From contig JAKZAP010000010.1 in the NCBI GenBank assembly GCA_023053575.1, forward strand, positions 21,760,628 to 21,824,627: a stretch of DNA of 64,000 nt, written 5' to 3'. The notes under the pieces are model-generated. The model saw only the letters and a list, made by a program, of their open reading frames with translations, had not been told where the DNA came from and did no database searches. Positions 11,151 through 22,859 of the stretch are shown one piece after another (positions within the stretch are counted from its first letter, which is position 1; each line of letters opens with the position of its first letter). A program made the position numbers and the translations under genes. Origin of the DNA: Branchinecta lynchi. Its lineage: Eukaryota > Arthropoda > Branchiopoda > Anostraca > Branchinectidae.

Positions 11151-12443
11151 ACAAGACCAAAGGTGTCGATGGGATCCCAAAAATCTAATATTTGATTCAG
11201 AGAATACGGTCTTGTCTTCGCCAGATCCAGTCTTCGCCAGGCTAATCATCAGAGAAAACCAAGTTCATATACACCTCTATAGGCCATATCTATTTTGACG
11301 ATACTGATCGAGAATTCCTGCTTTACTTCTGCAAGTTTCCGGTTTCGCCCGAATTCCGAGCAAACTACTAGTCCAGTAAAAAAAGAAAATTCAGAAACAA
11401 ATCCAGCGTCAAATCCCTATAAAGAACATATAATCAACTTTGAATAAAATTTTGACTTAAAAAAAAAATTCGGTTACAACCGGATTCCGGACAAATTATA
11501 TGTCCGGGTAAAAAATTACTGTCATATACAGACTCAGCCTCTCTTCTAGACTCAGACTCAGCCTCTCTCTTCGGTCTTAATCTGTCATCTAATCAAACTT
11601 TTGCTTTTAACAAATTTTCCGGTTTTGGCCGGAAACCGGGCGAACTAGTTGTCCGGCGAGAAAATGGTTTTCACCGTCGCGTTCAGCATGTCCTTTTACC
11701 CTTGAATCAAACATTTTATCAACTTCAAATGAAACTTTTACTTTTAACCAACTTCCCGGTTTTTGCCGGATTCCGGACGAACTACTTGTTCGGCCAGAAA
11801 ATGGTTTTCACCATCGTGTTCAGCATGTCTTCTTACCGCTAAATCGACCATTTAATCAACTCCATGTACAACTTTTACTTTTAACCAACTTTCCGGTTTT
11901 TACCGGATTCCGGACGAACTACTTGTTCGGCGAGAAAATGGTTTTCACTACCGTGCTCAGCATGCCTTCTTACACCATAGTCGACTTCACATTAGCTGTT
12001 TAAAAATATTTTGTTTGTCCCTTAATCCCTTAAAACATTATATTATATGAATAAAGGGGTAGGGACTGCTAAAGCCGAAAACTGGTCGACAAATTTTGTA
12101 TCCGGTTAACGCCAGATTTCGGGTGAACTACTTGTCCGGCAAGAAAATAACTTTCATATTCGGATTCAGCATGTCTCCTTGCCCCTAAATAAACTACCTC
12201 AATAGCCTTTTAAAAATATTTTTGTTTGCCCTTAATTTGGAACCCCCATCCCTAAATGTAGGGCTACAGAGCCCATTTACGAACTTGACCGACCCAATGA
12301 ATCCTCACACCAAGTTTCATCAAAATATCTCATTCCCTTCCAGAGTTATAGCGCGCACAGATGGACAGACGGGCGGACGGTCAGACGGACAACTTTTGCG
12401 ATGTCATGGGTATCCCTCCACTTAAGTTTTGGGATCCCAAAAA
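11151..12443. mobile_element. Family A element, copy I (possibly Helentron/HINE-like)
   Basis: The left end reads ACAAGACCAAAGG, then CGATGGGATCCCAAAAA. Six degenerate units follow, most about 140 bp apart, each centred on CCGG..CCGGATTCCGG..GAACTA.TTGTCCGG near 11338, 11489, 11630, 11770, 11905 and 12112. Next come the phrase TTCATCAAAATATCTCATTC, a GACGGACA-type microsatellite (12360-12390), GCGATGTCATGGGTATCCCT, and the terminal 16-base palindrome TTTTGGGATCCCAAAA. Non-coding. Inverted GGGATCCCAAAA near both ends, a microsatellite and central tandem units recall Helentron-associated elements of other invertebrates; this is inference. No target duplication is evident. Confidence 0.85.
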
Positions 12444-12599
12444 CAACGAAATACAGATAGGTGTTTGATAAAACTTGATTCCACTGCAACTGATGCCTGA
12501 GCCCCACGTCTTGCTTAGTTACTTCTGCACTCTCTGACGTTTAATCAATCAACAATCAATCGACAACTTTAATCCCAAATAGTTTAAGGCCAGAAGAGG

Positions 12600-12958
12600 T
12601 ACACAGCGTAATATTTACACAAAATGCAATGACAAACTTAATATACTTATTTTTGTCCAATGTGTGGTACTGAAGGAGAGGATGCGGTACATTTGATATG
12701 TTATTGTGAGGGGTTGAAAGAATTAAGAAAGGAAGTGTTTGGTCGGGAGGCTTGGGAGGAAAGGGATTTGGTTTCAAGTATGGGAAGTAAGTGTTTTGGG
12801 GAGCTCCGAAGGTGGATAGATTCCTGACCCACCGTGAACTATTTTTATAGACGTTGATTTTTGGTTTGTTTTCCGAGTGTATGATATTTTGTTTTTTGTT
12901 ATTGTGTTGTTTCCCGCCATGGCCCTTGGGCTTTATTGGGAATAAATTCATTTATTCA
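12600..12958 (+). pseudogene. LINE 3' end: CPMCG zinc-knuckle C-terminus and tail
   Basis: A frame reads YFCPMCGTEGEDAVHLICYC then EGLKELRKEVFGREAWEERD and stops near 12828. CxxC...HxxxxC at the C-terminus is characteristic of several LINE reverse transcriptase proteins. A stop and frame change just upstream (about 12640) show it is dead and truncated. The 3' part ends GCCATGGCCCTTGGGC and AATAAATTCATTTATTC; a related tail occurs at 59735-59830. Confidence 0.65.
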
Positions 12959-12959
12959 T

Positions 12960-14310
12960 ACTTAACTACGAATGACCAGAAATAAATTCTGAACGAAAGT
13001 GTCTAAGAATTGAGCTGACGAATAGGCAGGAAACGGTCGGACGCACGGACCTCCCGTGACCGACGCACGGCCTAAGGGAGGAGAGGGGGGAATAGACGGC
13101 TCATCCGGGGGCAACACTCCATCTTTGCTCCAAAAATTTAGGAAGGCCTAGCTTAATCAAAACCTCTGTTTAAAACACGCTGTCCACACTACGCTATTAC
13201 ATCAGTTTTGAACCAACCTCATAATTGTCTGAAGCATTTCAAAAGAAATGGCGACATTAAAATGGCGAAATTATGGCGACAAGCTAAAACCTTAACGCTA
13301 AATGTAACAATAAATAAATAAAAGATATTAAATGAATCTAATCTCATGCTTTATGTCAAAAGGAAGCTGAAACACTTGGATCTTATTAGATATTAGGTTC
13401 TCAATTTATCATTCCCATTTGACTGTGTTAGAGGCAAAAAAAAAGAAAACGTTAGTCGAAAATTTAGAGAAGTGTTAAAAGAAGCATACCTGTACTCTTT
13501 ACTGTAGCCTAGAGGTATACTTATTTAAACGTCACTTAACAATGATCGGTCACCGAACCAAAACGCCAAAACCCACAGGCTACCAGGCAGCAATACTGTC
13601 TGGTATTATTTATTTATTTAAATAAATAAAAATAAATAAAAAATACTTGCCAAAATATTTAATTCGTATCCAGTTTCACCAAATATAAATTCTTATTCAA
13701 ATAATAAACCAATGATTTCTACTGTTTCTTCTTTTAGGGGTTGTGGCGTTCAACTAAGCCCAACAAACGGTGCGAAAAAAACACTAGGCTACTGTTAACA
13801 GGTGACGCTGCTCAGGAACTTTATCAGAATTAAGTCTTTCACTGACAGACGGCGTTAAAACCAACAGACATCTCAATCCGAATTTCTTTACCTCGCTGCT
13901 AGAACGTACAAACTAATAAAAGGAAGAAAAATTACTGGAATTCGAGATTATTTTTTTACAGCTTTTTCGATTAACTTTGGTGCAAAAAGGTTGTTGATAC
14001 AGTTAGCTGTCCACCGATACCAAGTTTGTTATTTTCCCTTTCTATTTGTCTGTTACAAGACACCAAACCTAGGTACAAACGGAGAGAGGTGTTAAAGGTC
14101 AACATCCGATAGCCCAGTTAGGCACCCTTTACTCACTTAAATAGACCTGAACAGATAGTCCGTCGATTTCATCGCATTGACCTTTCCTTTCGGATTTGTG
14201 GTACCTCTGTGTACTCGTACGTCTATGATTGAAATATTTGGCAATCAAAAAGGTAAGGCATTGCCAAAAAACAACACATATAACACAAAGACATACCTTA
14301 TCACCACTTT
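12960..14310. other. Unassigned stretch with two dispersed repeat fragments
   Basis: At 13255-13322 lies a second copy of the (AATA)n-tailed retroposon end found next to the SRF donor. At 13990-14100 the phrase GTTAGCTGTCC.CCGATA followed by TTGTTATTTTCCCTTTC recurs at 34199-34310 with the same downstream GGAGAGAGGTGT. The remainder, including a (TTTA)n tract near 13600-13640, shows nothing I can name. Confidence 0.45.
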
Positions 14311-14314
14311 CCTA

Positions 14315-14600
14315 CTTTAAATATTCTTTCCGCCCAAGCTGACTGCAAACCATATTTGATAGTGCAAAACGGATACGTCAGCTGAATTTTCTTAGAGCTA
14401 TATTTCGGCCCTTCTTGGCAAGGGTCCTCTTCAGGCTCAAAGCCAAGTTGGAAAAACAAAAACAAACGAACATTTTCCCCACAGGTTCGTTTTTCCAACT
14501 TGAACGGAGTTGAGCCTGAAGAGAACCCTTTGCCAAGAAGGACCAAAATATAGCTCTAACGAAATTCAGCTGACGTATCCGTTTTGCACTATGTATATCC
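14315..14600. mobile_element. Palindromic Penelope-like 3' tail
   Basis: Two inverted arms of about 105-110 bp (about 14356-14460 and 14482-14596) carry CGGATACGTCAGCTGAATTT, TTTCGGCCCTTCTTGGCAAG and GGTCCTCTTCAGGCTC, then the same in reverse. The conserved tail phrase AAGCTGACT with AATATTCTTT lies at 14321-14343. The same tail follows a GIY-YIG remnant at 27825-28180, which is why I assign it to a Penelope-like retroelement. ORFs across it come from the palindrome and are not genes. Confidence 0.7.
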
Positions 14601-15506
14601 GTATCACATGGAAATACAGGCTTTCGTTGAAATTTGAATTCTCGGCGTCTGGGTGCATTTGGGGTTGCGGTGCAAGCCGCGCACACTGTGAACACTACAA
14701 CTAGAGCATGGATAAATAAATACAAATCCCTTAGATGAGTTGAAATAATTCAGTGTATTCAAACATCAGATGTAAAAGTTTGCTCTGTCTTTTCAGTTAA
14801 ACTTTAAATAAGCATACCTCTACTGTAGCCTACTAACGACCCCAATCATTCCATCTATTGTCATTTCGAGATCCCAAACTTCCTATGTATATTTATCCAT
14901 CCTGAAACACTAGACTGATTCTTGCATTTTCCTTATTTCACGTTTTTCGGGGCGGATAAGGCTCCCGCTTATTGCGTACGAGGAGCTCGTTGGCCAGAAG
15001 GGGTTACTGGTTTTTTTCATCAAAGCCAAGGGAGCCGCGTGAGGCTGAAAACAGCCGGGGTGGATTTGTCTTTGTCGACAGAATCCAATCCAAAATCCAG
15101 TCCAAGCGGACAGACGAGAAAAAAACAGCCTATTCTTTAAGCCGGTTCGTGCCGAATTCCCGGGCGATTTAGTCCAGCAGGTTTTCCGGAATCACACTTC
15201 CCCAAAAAAGGTTGAATGACGGAAGGAAGAAACAACCTGGCACGCGACGGGCAAGAAATGAACAGAAAACAGCAACCGGCGCCAAAACTTCTAATTCCTG
15301 ACGAGCCTCAGCAAAACAGTAAAGCGGAGCCTAATCACAAAAAAACTTAACAATCACGAAAAAACGCATACTAGACATGCCGCATGTGTTAATCAAGATG
15401 TATCAAGTAGACTATACGAAGCTTTAATTATGTAGTAAATTAGACATACAACTAACGATCCATTTAACTGAAAAGGCAGCTTATTTTTACGCCTGATACT
15501 TGAATA
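14601..15506. other. Unassigned stretch
   Basis: No supported gene. Contains the short phrase AAGCATACCTCTACTGTAGC (14810-14830), which recurs in the window (near 13485, 32515, 33445, 34310 and 54945). Two overlapping plus-strand ORFs at 14922-15172 in different frames argue against coding. Confidence 0.4.
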
Positions 15507-15514
15507 CAATGAAG

Positions 15515-15695
15515 CAAGGCAGTGTCCAGGGGGGTTAGGAGTCCAATCCCCTCCCTCCGAAACATACTACAAAAATAATAGTTTTTTGTAGGCTTTAACC
15601 TCTGATATGTCTATATTTTTTTTTGGTCCGACCCACCTCTCCCCCCCCCCCCGCCCCCCCCCCCCCGAAATAAAGTCTTGGGTACGGAGGACCTG
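15515..15695. mobile_element. CAAGGCC/CAGGCCC G-run MITE (hAT-like), minus orientation
   Basis: Starts CAAGGCAGTGTCCAGG and ends GGTACGGAGGACCTG with a long C-run and GAAATAAA inside. Flanks CAATGAAG (15507-15514) and CACTGAAG (15696-15703) differ by one base, fitting an 8-bp target duplication. The middle (GGTCCGACCC, CTCTGATATGTCT) matches eight other copies listed below. Non-coding. Confidence 0.75.
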
Positions 15696-15835
15696 CACTG
15701 AAGTGTTTTGACTCATGTAACGGATTTTGTACTTTTTGTATTTTTACTATTTTACGTTTCCATGCAGCGGCCACTGCGTGATCAGCGACCCCCCCCCCCT
15801 TGATTTCGTTTCCATGCAGTCGAAACTACGTCATT

Positions 15836-15945
15836 CTACGATTCTTCATCAGCTGATGAAGAACCGTAGCTGACGTATCTGTTGTATAGGCCTACATTAT
15901 TTCAATTTAAGTTTCAAAGTCAGCTTGGGCTCCAAGAATATTTTG
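15836..15945. mobile_element. Penelope-like tail with perfect inverted junction
   Basis: CTACGATTCTTCATCAGC meets its inverse TGATGAAGAACCGTAG in a near-perfect palindrome. To the right the standard tail continues: GCTGACGTATCTGTTGT, TTTCAAAGTCAGCTTGGGCT, AAGAATATT. It looks like two tails joined head to head with one arm cut short. Confidence 0.6.
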
Positions 15946-16400
15946 TATTTTCTTTCACACGCGGCTCTAATTCCAACCTTCAGAGCGTTTGCTGCTTGCA
16001 CGACAACCAAAAAATCAGTTAAAATCACAAGTTACGCCTGTAGATTTCAGCTGCGTTTATCATTTTTTCTTGCACTTGGGATTGCGATAGAGAAATGGTA
16101 TCAGATATGCCTCTTAAACTTTAAAAGTTCTCTCAATGATAAAGAAATTAGAGCTTATCCTTTGCTCCTTTCTACGAGTGATATTAGTAAGTTGGCCTAC
16201 GGCAAAAAAGTCAACTTTTGAACTAATACAGATTGATTTTTTTTTATTATTTTTTTACGGCAATCGATAGCTCTTGATAGCTGATCAAAATAGGTGCAAT
16301 CATTTTTTTTTTGGTACAAAAATTCCTTCGTGAGATACACCATTCTGAAAGTATCGAGGGGTTGACAACTCCAGTAGTAGGGTACACACTGAAACCAAAA
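15946..16400. other. Unassigned stretch
   Basis: No repeat or gene recognised. A plus-strand ORF (15925-16221) crosses the preceding repeat end and has no domain. Confidence 0.4.
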
Positions 16401-16790
16401 ATAGGCCGATCCCAATTGTGACACATGTAGGGGACTTATAAGCAACAACTGGCTATTATACCATAGCCTAATCATCTTCGGCGATGAGGGGTTTGTAACT
16501 TTTGCTAGCTGGTGTACATATTATTTTGTTTCCGGAGTATTTAGTGGTAAGAACAATTTGGTTCCCGATAGTAACACATTAACAATCGGCTGTTAGGCTA
16601 TATTACCTTTGGCGAGGAGGTGTTTCCAACTTTTTGCTAGTTGGTGTACCTATTATTTGTTTCGAGTGTATTTGATGTCGATAACAAGGAGAGGGACTTG
16701 TAAGTATGGATCGGTTGCTGGAGGGGCTCGTGTGGGGCTTGAAATTTATGCTAATTTGTGCACATTTTATTCGATCGCTATAAATCTGAG
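16400..16790. repeat. Degenerate tandem repeat, unit about 131 bp
   Basis: TTCGGCGATGAGG, TTTTGCTAGCTGGTGTACAT and ATTATTTTGTTTCCGG.GTATTT at 16478-16540 recur as TTTGGCGAGGAGG, TTTTTGCTAGTTGGTGTACC and ATTATTTGTTTCGAGTGTATTT at 16609-16675. A third, weaker unit follows. ORFs on both strands across it are not convincing. Confidence 0.55.
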
Positions 16791-16874
16791 GGTAAGAAAA
16801 TCCGTAACCTAGAATTAAGCGTTTACGCAATGGGTGCAAATGACAACGTAAAACAATGAGTTATTTTCGCACTA

Positions 16875-17032
16875 CACTGTAAAAAGTTTCTCCGAATAAG
16901 GATGCAGTATTTGCTACTGGGATTAATCTTATCTCTATTCGGATAAAATTGATCAGAATTAGTGATAATCTTATCTCAATAAAGACAACATTAATCCCAG
17001 TAGCAAATACTGCAAGATTTTTTTTTACAGTG
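16875..17032. mobile_element. CACTGTAAAAA-ended MITE, copy 2 (Tc1/mariner-like)
   Basis: A 158-bp unit begins CACTGTAAAAAGTTTCTCCG and ends TTTTTTTTTACAGTG, flanked by TA on each side (16873-16874, 17033-17034). The interior GCAGTATTTGCTACTGGGAT and its inverse near the right end make it almost a full palindrome. This is the cleanest copy. Non-coding. Confidence 0.88.
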
Positions 17033-17034
17033 TA

Positions 17035-17580
17035 GTTGATAGTGCCATCTATGGTACTTTCATTCTGAAAAGTTATGGATAGCTTTATAATACCAACTAG
17101 ATTATATAAGAAAAGGTTCCAAGTTTTCATCCGTCACGATGTCTACGACTGAAAAGGATAAAGTTCAACTGACCGCAAAGTCAATTTAGTCCCTTCTTCC
17201 GATATTCATTTGTTGTCATTTTTTCAACGGGTCATGTGATCTTCTTGGAACATACCGTTCTTCTTGGAACATACCGTTTTGAAAGCTTCAACGGGTTGAC
17301 AACCTAAGTACTTAACCGATAGCGAAGAAACAAAACCAAACACTTTGGTCGGTGAAGCCGAACAAAGGTAGCCGCAACACTTCACGTTGCCCCGGCAACG
17401 TAGATCTAGTTTTATATTTCCAAGCTCCTTGTATTACATAAACAGTTTTAATACCATAAAGTTCCAAAAAGGCTCAATGATCCGTTAAATGGGGTATATA
17501 ACGATAAGTATTCTAGTTGATATTTGATAAACAGTCCAGTCCACATTTTTTGTTCTTACAAGGGGATTTGTACTTTTTTT
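17035..17580. other. Unassigned stretch
   Basis: Nothing recognised, apart from a short direct duplication CTTCTTGGAACATACCGTT at about 17240-17279. Confidence 0.4.
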
Positions 17581-17581
17581 T

Positions 17582-17700
17582 ATGGCACTTGCCTTCCGGC
17601 CAAGTGCCATATACCGATCACTTTTCTGTCGGCCTGTCGGTCGGTCAGCCCCGTGATCGCGAGTTATGGTACTTCCAGATGTGCTGATAAAAAAAAAGAT
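17582..17700 (+). repeat. Family B terminal hairpin fragment
   Basis: TGGCACTTG, an 11-base loop, CAAGTGCCATATA, then CGATCACTTTTCTGTCGG is the same terminal hairpin and microsatellite start as the family B element at 40582. After about 100 bp the match is lost, so this is a truncated end. Confidence 0.65.
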
Positions 17701-18197
17701 ACAAAAAAAATAAAGAAAGAATAGTAAAATAAATGACGTACGGGAAGTAAAGAAAGTTAAGAAAACATAATATTTTAATAGTTAAATTAGAGAGTGAAAG
17801 TTAATTTGATGTCTGAACCGTAAAGTCACTGAGTGGGCAGGAACCTCAGCCGAAAAAGCCAGTTTGGTACTGCAACGCCATCTAATGGAATAAGAGAAAA
17901 TTATCATTCCCTTGAAAGATTAGCAATAACAAGACGTCGAACCGGACAGAATCTCAAGAACGAAAAAGTGTTTGATCACATCTAACTATCACTTTCATGG
18001 ATGTCCGCTTCACTAGGCGCCTTGTTCTGCGTCTTTGATCAAGTATTATTCTTTACGAATTACCTCGAAGCTTACTGCTAAAACGCCATCTAGCAAAATA
18101 GAGAAGACAATCATTCAGGGATACAACTACAGATGGCGAGGGTAGAGATTCCCAAGAATGCAATAGTTATCGTTTTCTCTCAAGTAACTGCTCGACT
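17701..18197. other. Unassigned stretch
   Basis: No gene or element seen. A phrase ACGCCATCTA..AATAGAG..A.AATCATTC occurs at 17876-17910, again at 18082-18117 and, weaker, at 19851-19880, so a dispersed repeat may be present. Confidence 0.4.
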
Positions 18198-18200
18198 TTA

Positions 18201-18444
18201 AGTTGCGTTTTATTGGATTCACTTTTGTTTCGTCGAAGTTGTTAGTTTTGCTCTTGTTTTGTCTTACTTGCGTTTTATTGAGTTCTTAGTTTCCGAAAAG
18301 TCAAACTACACCAAACTACGCCAGCGAGGTAGTTTGTAGTTTGAGCTCCGTAGTTTCAGGTTCGAAATTAAAGCAAATGGAATGGACAAATAAAACGGCT
18401 TTTAAGCGAAACTACGCCGAAACTACCTCCGAAAAAACGCAACT
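18201..18444. mobile_element. AGTTGCGTTTT-ended MITE, copy 2
   Basis: A 244-bp unit beginning AGTTGCGTTTTATTGGATTC and ending CGAAAAAACGCAACT, flanked by TTA (18198-18200 and 18445-18447). It is nearly the same base for base as copy 1 at 8561-8802, suggesting recent movement. Non-coding. Confidence 0.9.
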
Positions 18445-18487
18445 TTAGTCTCGTCGTTCTCCGAGGACTCTCCCAACGGAGGACTTT

Positions 18488-18737
18488 TGTTTGCCCTACG
18501 GATGATGATGATGAAATTTTATTTACGCACTTAAGAAGAATAAAATAGTGCAGTATAGACAAAGAAAAGAAAAAAATACACTGAGCTTTGAATAATTTAG
18601 TAGATGCACGATATCATAAAACAAATATTTAAAAAAAAAAAAAAGGGACTAATCGGGTCTAAAAACCTAGATGGAGTGCGGAGAAATGGCCAAGGGCAGC
18701 AAGGGCTCACTTCCCGCCGAGGGGTTGCCCACTCTCG
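18488..18737 (-). repeat. Possible LINE 3' tail, minus strand
   Basis: A (GAT)n run at 18500-18512 followed by AAATTTTATTTACGCACTTA and A/G-rich sequence resembles the reverse complement of a LINE 3' end. A short reading frame in 18660-18730 lacks any motif. Assignment is weak. Confidence 0.3.
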
Positions 18738-18950
18738 GTCTTAGTGTAGCCTACAGCAAGTGCCCGGTACCGCGATGCTTAGCCCGTGCCGGCACCAGCC
18801 GACACCGGTTACCACGTTTAAAACATTAAAGACAGCATTTTTAGAAGTGGAATCGCCTATTTGTGGCCGGCCCCGGTGTTGGGACCGCTGGTTTCGACCG
18901 ATACCAGCAGGTGCCGGGAAAGAGTGTACAGCAGGTGTCGGGGAGTGGGT
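18738..18950. repeat. GTGCCGGG-rich dispersed repeat
   Basis: CTACAGCAAGTGCCCGGTAC, GTGCCGGCACCAGCCGACAC and CAGCAGGTGCCGGGAAAGAG recur as CTGCTGTACACCCTCCCGGG and CAGACCGGCACCGACCG at 63040-63095 and GGTGCCGGGCACTTGCTGTA at 63811-63830. The pieces occur in both orientations, as in a small foldback repeat. Confidence 0.45.
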
Positions 18951-20430
18951 TACCCATCGCTTCCCGCATTCTCGTGAGTCAGAATACTCACTTATCATCA
19001 CTATCACCAAAGAGGAAATCCTTTTCAGATTCGTGGTCGATTTGGGGAGTTGCTTGGTTAGCTGTTTCTTATATACATCAGGAAAAAGGGATTCCTGTTA
19101 TCGATAATCACTTAAATTGTGGTAGATTTAAAAAAAAAAGGAGCCTGTTAGATTGTGATTATGACTGTTTGCATTTAAGTAATGACCTTGTACTTATTAG
19201 AGCACAAAGATACATCTGACTATTCTAGAAATTAAGTAATGCAACTGTATTGATTAGAGCACATACCTATGCCTGACTAATCCAGAAGTAGAATAACATA
19301 ACGAAAAGGAATGTATTTTTTTGTCCCGGTATAATAGTCACGACTTTTCACTGCGTAGACTACCACGTAACATAGTAGTCCGCAAAGAGTGCGGCGGAGC
19401 TTCATTTGACATTAAGAAACAGCGTGACCAGACAATAGTGTATGCCAAATCAAGTTCGGACACACTTTTTGTAGACCTTGGAGTCTACGAAGTAAAAAGC
19501 TGTTCCTACTATACCTGGGCAAAATTTTAAATTAATTTTTGTTATGTTATTCTATTTTCTAGATTCACGTAAGCATATCCGCAACCAGATGCGTTAATTG
19601 TAATACGCGCTTAATTTATTATTTACTAGAGCTTCGGAAAGACGATCGGGATCGGATGCTTGCAGAATAGAATTCCTGCTAGGATTTTCAACATCATCGT
19701 CAAACTATACGGTCAAGTTGAGATTTGTTCGACTTGATGATGAAAGTGCATAAAGTCCAGATCGTGTACGCAGCATAAGCACCCTTCCTATACAAACCAC
19801 AAGAACACTATCTTTTCGATTCGTAGTAGGCTATGAATTGTGTTACTAAAATGCCATCTATCGAGCTGGGAGAAGGCTATCTTTCGCTTGGAACGATTAG
19901 ACACGACTGAACAACAGATGACGATCCCAGACTCCCAAGGAGCGGGTGAACCCCTCATTAAACCCTACCAAAATGCCACCCGACAAGCTACAAAGTAAAA
20001 TACGTTCCTTTATCTTTTGTATCATATGATGATATGATATGATATTTATTGCAAAACGCCAACTGGCCATAGCTACTACCAAAAAAATAAAAAAATATTA
20101 ATCATATCAATGATTAAATCGTATTAAGTAGGCCAAAGTAAGACAAGTAAAATACGTTCCTTTATTTTTTGTATTATATTAAGTAGGCCTATACATTATT
20201 ACCACACATGTTTTACATTGTACATCAATGCTTTCAAATTTGTCACGTCATGAGGATCCTCTGCTAGCCATACTCTGTTGAGCTATTATGGAAATAAAGA
20301 ATATACTTATTTCATTTATTTATTTACCGAGCACAACAAAATTTCCTTCCTGTTACTTCAAGCAAACCACAAGAGGAACGACCCAGAAGGAGAATCGCTG
20401 AATGAAAACAGGAGCACAAATCAGCAACAG
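18951..20430. other. Unassigned stretch with a short tandem duplication
   Basis: At 19177-19290 two units about 57 bp apart share AAGTAATG, ATTAGAGCACA and CTGACTA.TC.AGAA. At 20007-20175 GTAAAATACGTTCCTTTAT occurs twice around a (GATAT)n tract. No gene is supported. Confidence 0.45.
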
Positions 20431-20438
20431 AAGCACAA

Positions 20439-20755
20439 CAGACAGGGGCGTAATTTGCTCTGGGACAGGCCCCCCCCCCCAGACTCCAGTTTGCCCCCCA
20501 CCCCCAGCTTGAACCTGAAAAAGCCCTACCCAACCTGGAAAAGGGAAGAAGCTTGACGTCAATCGCACAGTGGACAGTTTCGCAAATCTGAAGAAGCCTC
20601 GTTTCGCCTTGGTCGATTAGTAAAATATCTCGTTGTTTCTTTGTTTTTATTACGTTTTTCTTCTTGAAATGAAACTGCTCATTTTAACTTGACTTAGGAA
20701 AAACGGCTCCAACTTTGCCCCCCCCCCCCCGGATTTTGACGAAATTATGCCTCTG
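20439..20755. mobile_element. CAGACAGGGGCGTAATTT element (hAT-like MITE)
   Basis: A 317-bp unit with ends CAGACAGGGGCGTAATTT and GAAATTATGCCTCTG. Flanks AAGCACAA (20431-20438) and GAGCACAA (20756-20763) differ by one base, consistent with an 8-bp hAT-type duplication. C-runs lie near both ends. Non-coding: the overlapping ORFs in three frames are not genes. Confidence 0.75.
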
Positions 20756-20763
20756 GAGCACAA

Positions 20764-21250
20764 GACTGCCAGCTAGATGAAAACCTAATCTTCTATAGAG
20801 AGAGACAGAGAGAGCACCGGTAGAAAGGAGCTAGATAAAGCCGCTAAACGTTTTTCCTTTCGCTTGCCATTAATCAGAGTTTCACATAGGCTTTGTGAAC
20901 ATTCGTATACCATTTGGCATAAAGTGTGTAAGATATCGGGTTAGTTCTGAGACGTCGCCGAGAAAAAATATCTTTAGCGAAACGTCCCGGTGGCGAAACG
21001 TCCCCATGACAAGACTTTCCGATGACAAAAAATCCCCATGGCGAAACGTTCCCAAGCATAGATTTAGTAGTCTTGCCTTAAGTCTCCAGGCGCACGATAC
21101 GAGGTATAATAGCTTCCAAGTATTACATTGCACAGATATACGCTAGGGGCAGCTTTTTTTTAAGCAAAGAGCGGATGTGAGACCAGTTGCTTACGATATG
21201 GAACCCCCAAATACACAGTGTCACCCTGGTTATGACCGACAACTGTAGGT
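20764..21250. other. Unassigned stretch
   Basis: Contains a GAGA tract (20798-20813) and a run of CGAAACGTCCC-like phrases (GGCGAAACGTCCCCATG, GGCGAAACGTTCCCAAG, about 57 bases apart). No gene recognised. Confidence 0.4.
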
Positions 21251-21257
21251 CCCTTTA

Positions 21258-21560
21258 TGCTCCGGCCACATTCAATCACATCTATACGTAATTTAATTCA
21301 TTAATTTGGTTTATTAATTTGGTTATTACCGACTCTTACGTTTCACCCTGGTCACACCTGGGTCGAAGAAATTCAAGACGTATTACCACCATCAATACTC
21401 AAAGATGAACGAAACTGGCTAAAGTCAGTGGCTCTGGTCTGTGACTGGTCCAAACACTCCAAAGATACGTTTCAAAATGGCGGAGATGAATTTTTCCATC
21501 TCGACTATCTTACGTCTTCAGCGTCTTTTCTTCCCAATTTCGACGCCTATCTCTCCAATT
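21258..21560. mobile_element. TGCCCGG-ended MITE, copy 3, right end lost
   Basis: The left end TGCTCCGGCCACATTCAATC, preceded by TTA, then GGTTATTACCGACTCTTACG and CAAAGATACGTTTCAAAATG follow the Harbinger-like copies at 7934 and 10666. The match stops near 21550 before the right terminus. Confidence 0.75.
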
Positions 21561-21664
21561 AGAATTTTGAGTTTCGCACCGTGCCAAGAGCGTAGGTCGG
21601 TTGGATGGAGCTCCCGCCAGGTCGGTTAACCGACCGATAAATGGAGCCCAAAGAACAGTTTATA

Positions 21665-22777
21665 ACAAGACCAAAGGTTTCGATGGGATCCCAAAAATTC
21701 AATATTTGATCCAGACAATTGGGTCTTGTTTTCGCCAGATCCAGTCTTCGCCAGACTCCTTGAACATTTATACTATTAAAATTCAAAAACAGGTTAATCA
21801 TCTGAGAAAAACAAGTTCAGGTATGAATCAGCATGTGTGTTTACCCCTATAAGCCATCTCTGATTTGACGAAAACTCCTGCCACTTCTGCCAATTTCCCG
21901 GTTTCGGCCGAATTCCGGAACTACATTTCCGGCGAAAAAGAAAGCTCAAAACGAACTCAGCGCATCTTCTTTCCCCAATACTGAACATCTAATCAACTTC
22001 AAATAAAAATTCAAGTTATAACAAATTTTCCGGCTCCAGTCGGATTCCCGTCGAACTATATGTTCGGATAAAAAATGATTGTCATACACGGATTCACCAT
22101 CTCTTTACCCCTAAATCGAATATCTAATCAACTACAAATAAAACTCTAACTTTTAACAATTTTCGGTTTTGGCCGGATTCCGGGGGAACTACTTGTTCGG
22201 CGAGAAAATGGTTTTCACCATTGTCTTCAGCATGGCCTTCCCCTAAATCGAACATTTAATCAACTTCAATAAGACTTTTACTTTTAACAGACTTTCCGGT
22301 TTTGGCCGGATTCTGGGCTAACTACTTGTCGGGCGATAAAACGGTTTTCACTATCGTGTTTAGCATGTCTTCTTACCCTGAAATCGAACATCTAATCAAC
22401 TTCAAATAAAACTTTTACTTTTAACAAACTTTCCGGTTTTGGCCGGATTCCGGGCGAACTACTTTTCCGACGACAAAATGGTTTTCACCATCGTGTTCAA
22501 CATGTCTTCTTACCCCATAATCGACTATCACATTATCTGTTTAAAAATATTTAATTTGCTCCTTAATCTAAAACCCCTCCCCCACCCCTAAATGTAGGGC
22601 TAAATAGCCCATCTACGAACTTGACCTTACTCTTGACCCAAAGAATCCTCACACCAAGTTTCATCAAAATATCTCATCCCCTTCGAGAGTTACAGTGCGC
22701 ACAGACGGACGGACGGACAGACGGACAACTTTTGCGATGTCATAGGTATCCCTCCACTTACGTTTTGGGACCCCAAG
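21665..22777. mobile_element. Family A element, copy II
   Basis: Left end ACAAGACCAAAGGTTTCGAT then GGGATCCCAAAAA. Five units centred on CCGGATTCCGG-like sequence near 21905, 22037, 22175, 22308 and 22445 are separated by TCTAATCAACTTCAAAT and ACTTTTACTTTTAAC. The microsatellite is at 22699-22727 and the right palindrome (here TTTTGGGACCCCAAGAA) closes it. TAGGTCGGTTAA-like phrases flank both sides. Same orientation and layout as copy I; non-coding. Confidence 0.85.
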
Positions 22778-22859
22778 AACTTAGGTCGGTTAATTGAAGG
22801 AGGAAAACGACTTATAGTGGGAGATCTTGTAGGTCGGTTAACTGTATGACGGAAAAAAC

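Noticed and set aside
11151..12443. LTR retrotransposon with GGGATCCC ends as LTR edges
   Set aside because: No long direct terminal repeats, no primer-binding site or polypurine tract, no coding sequence; the ends are short inverted palindromes.
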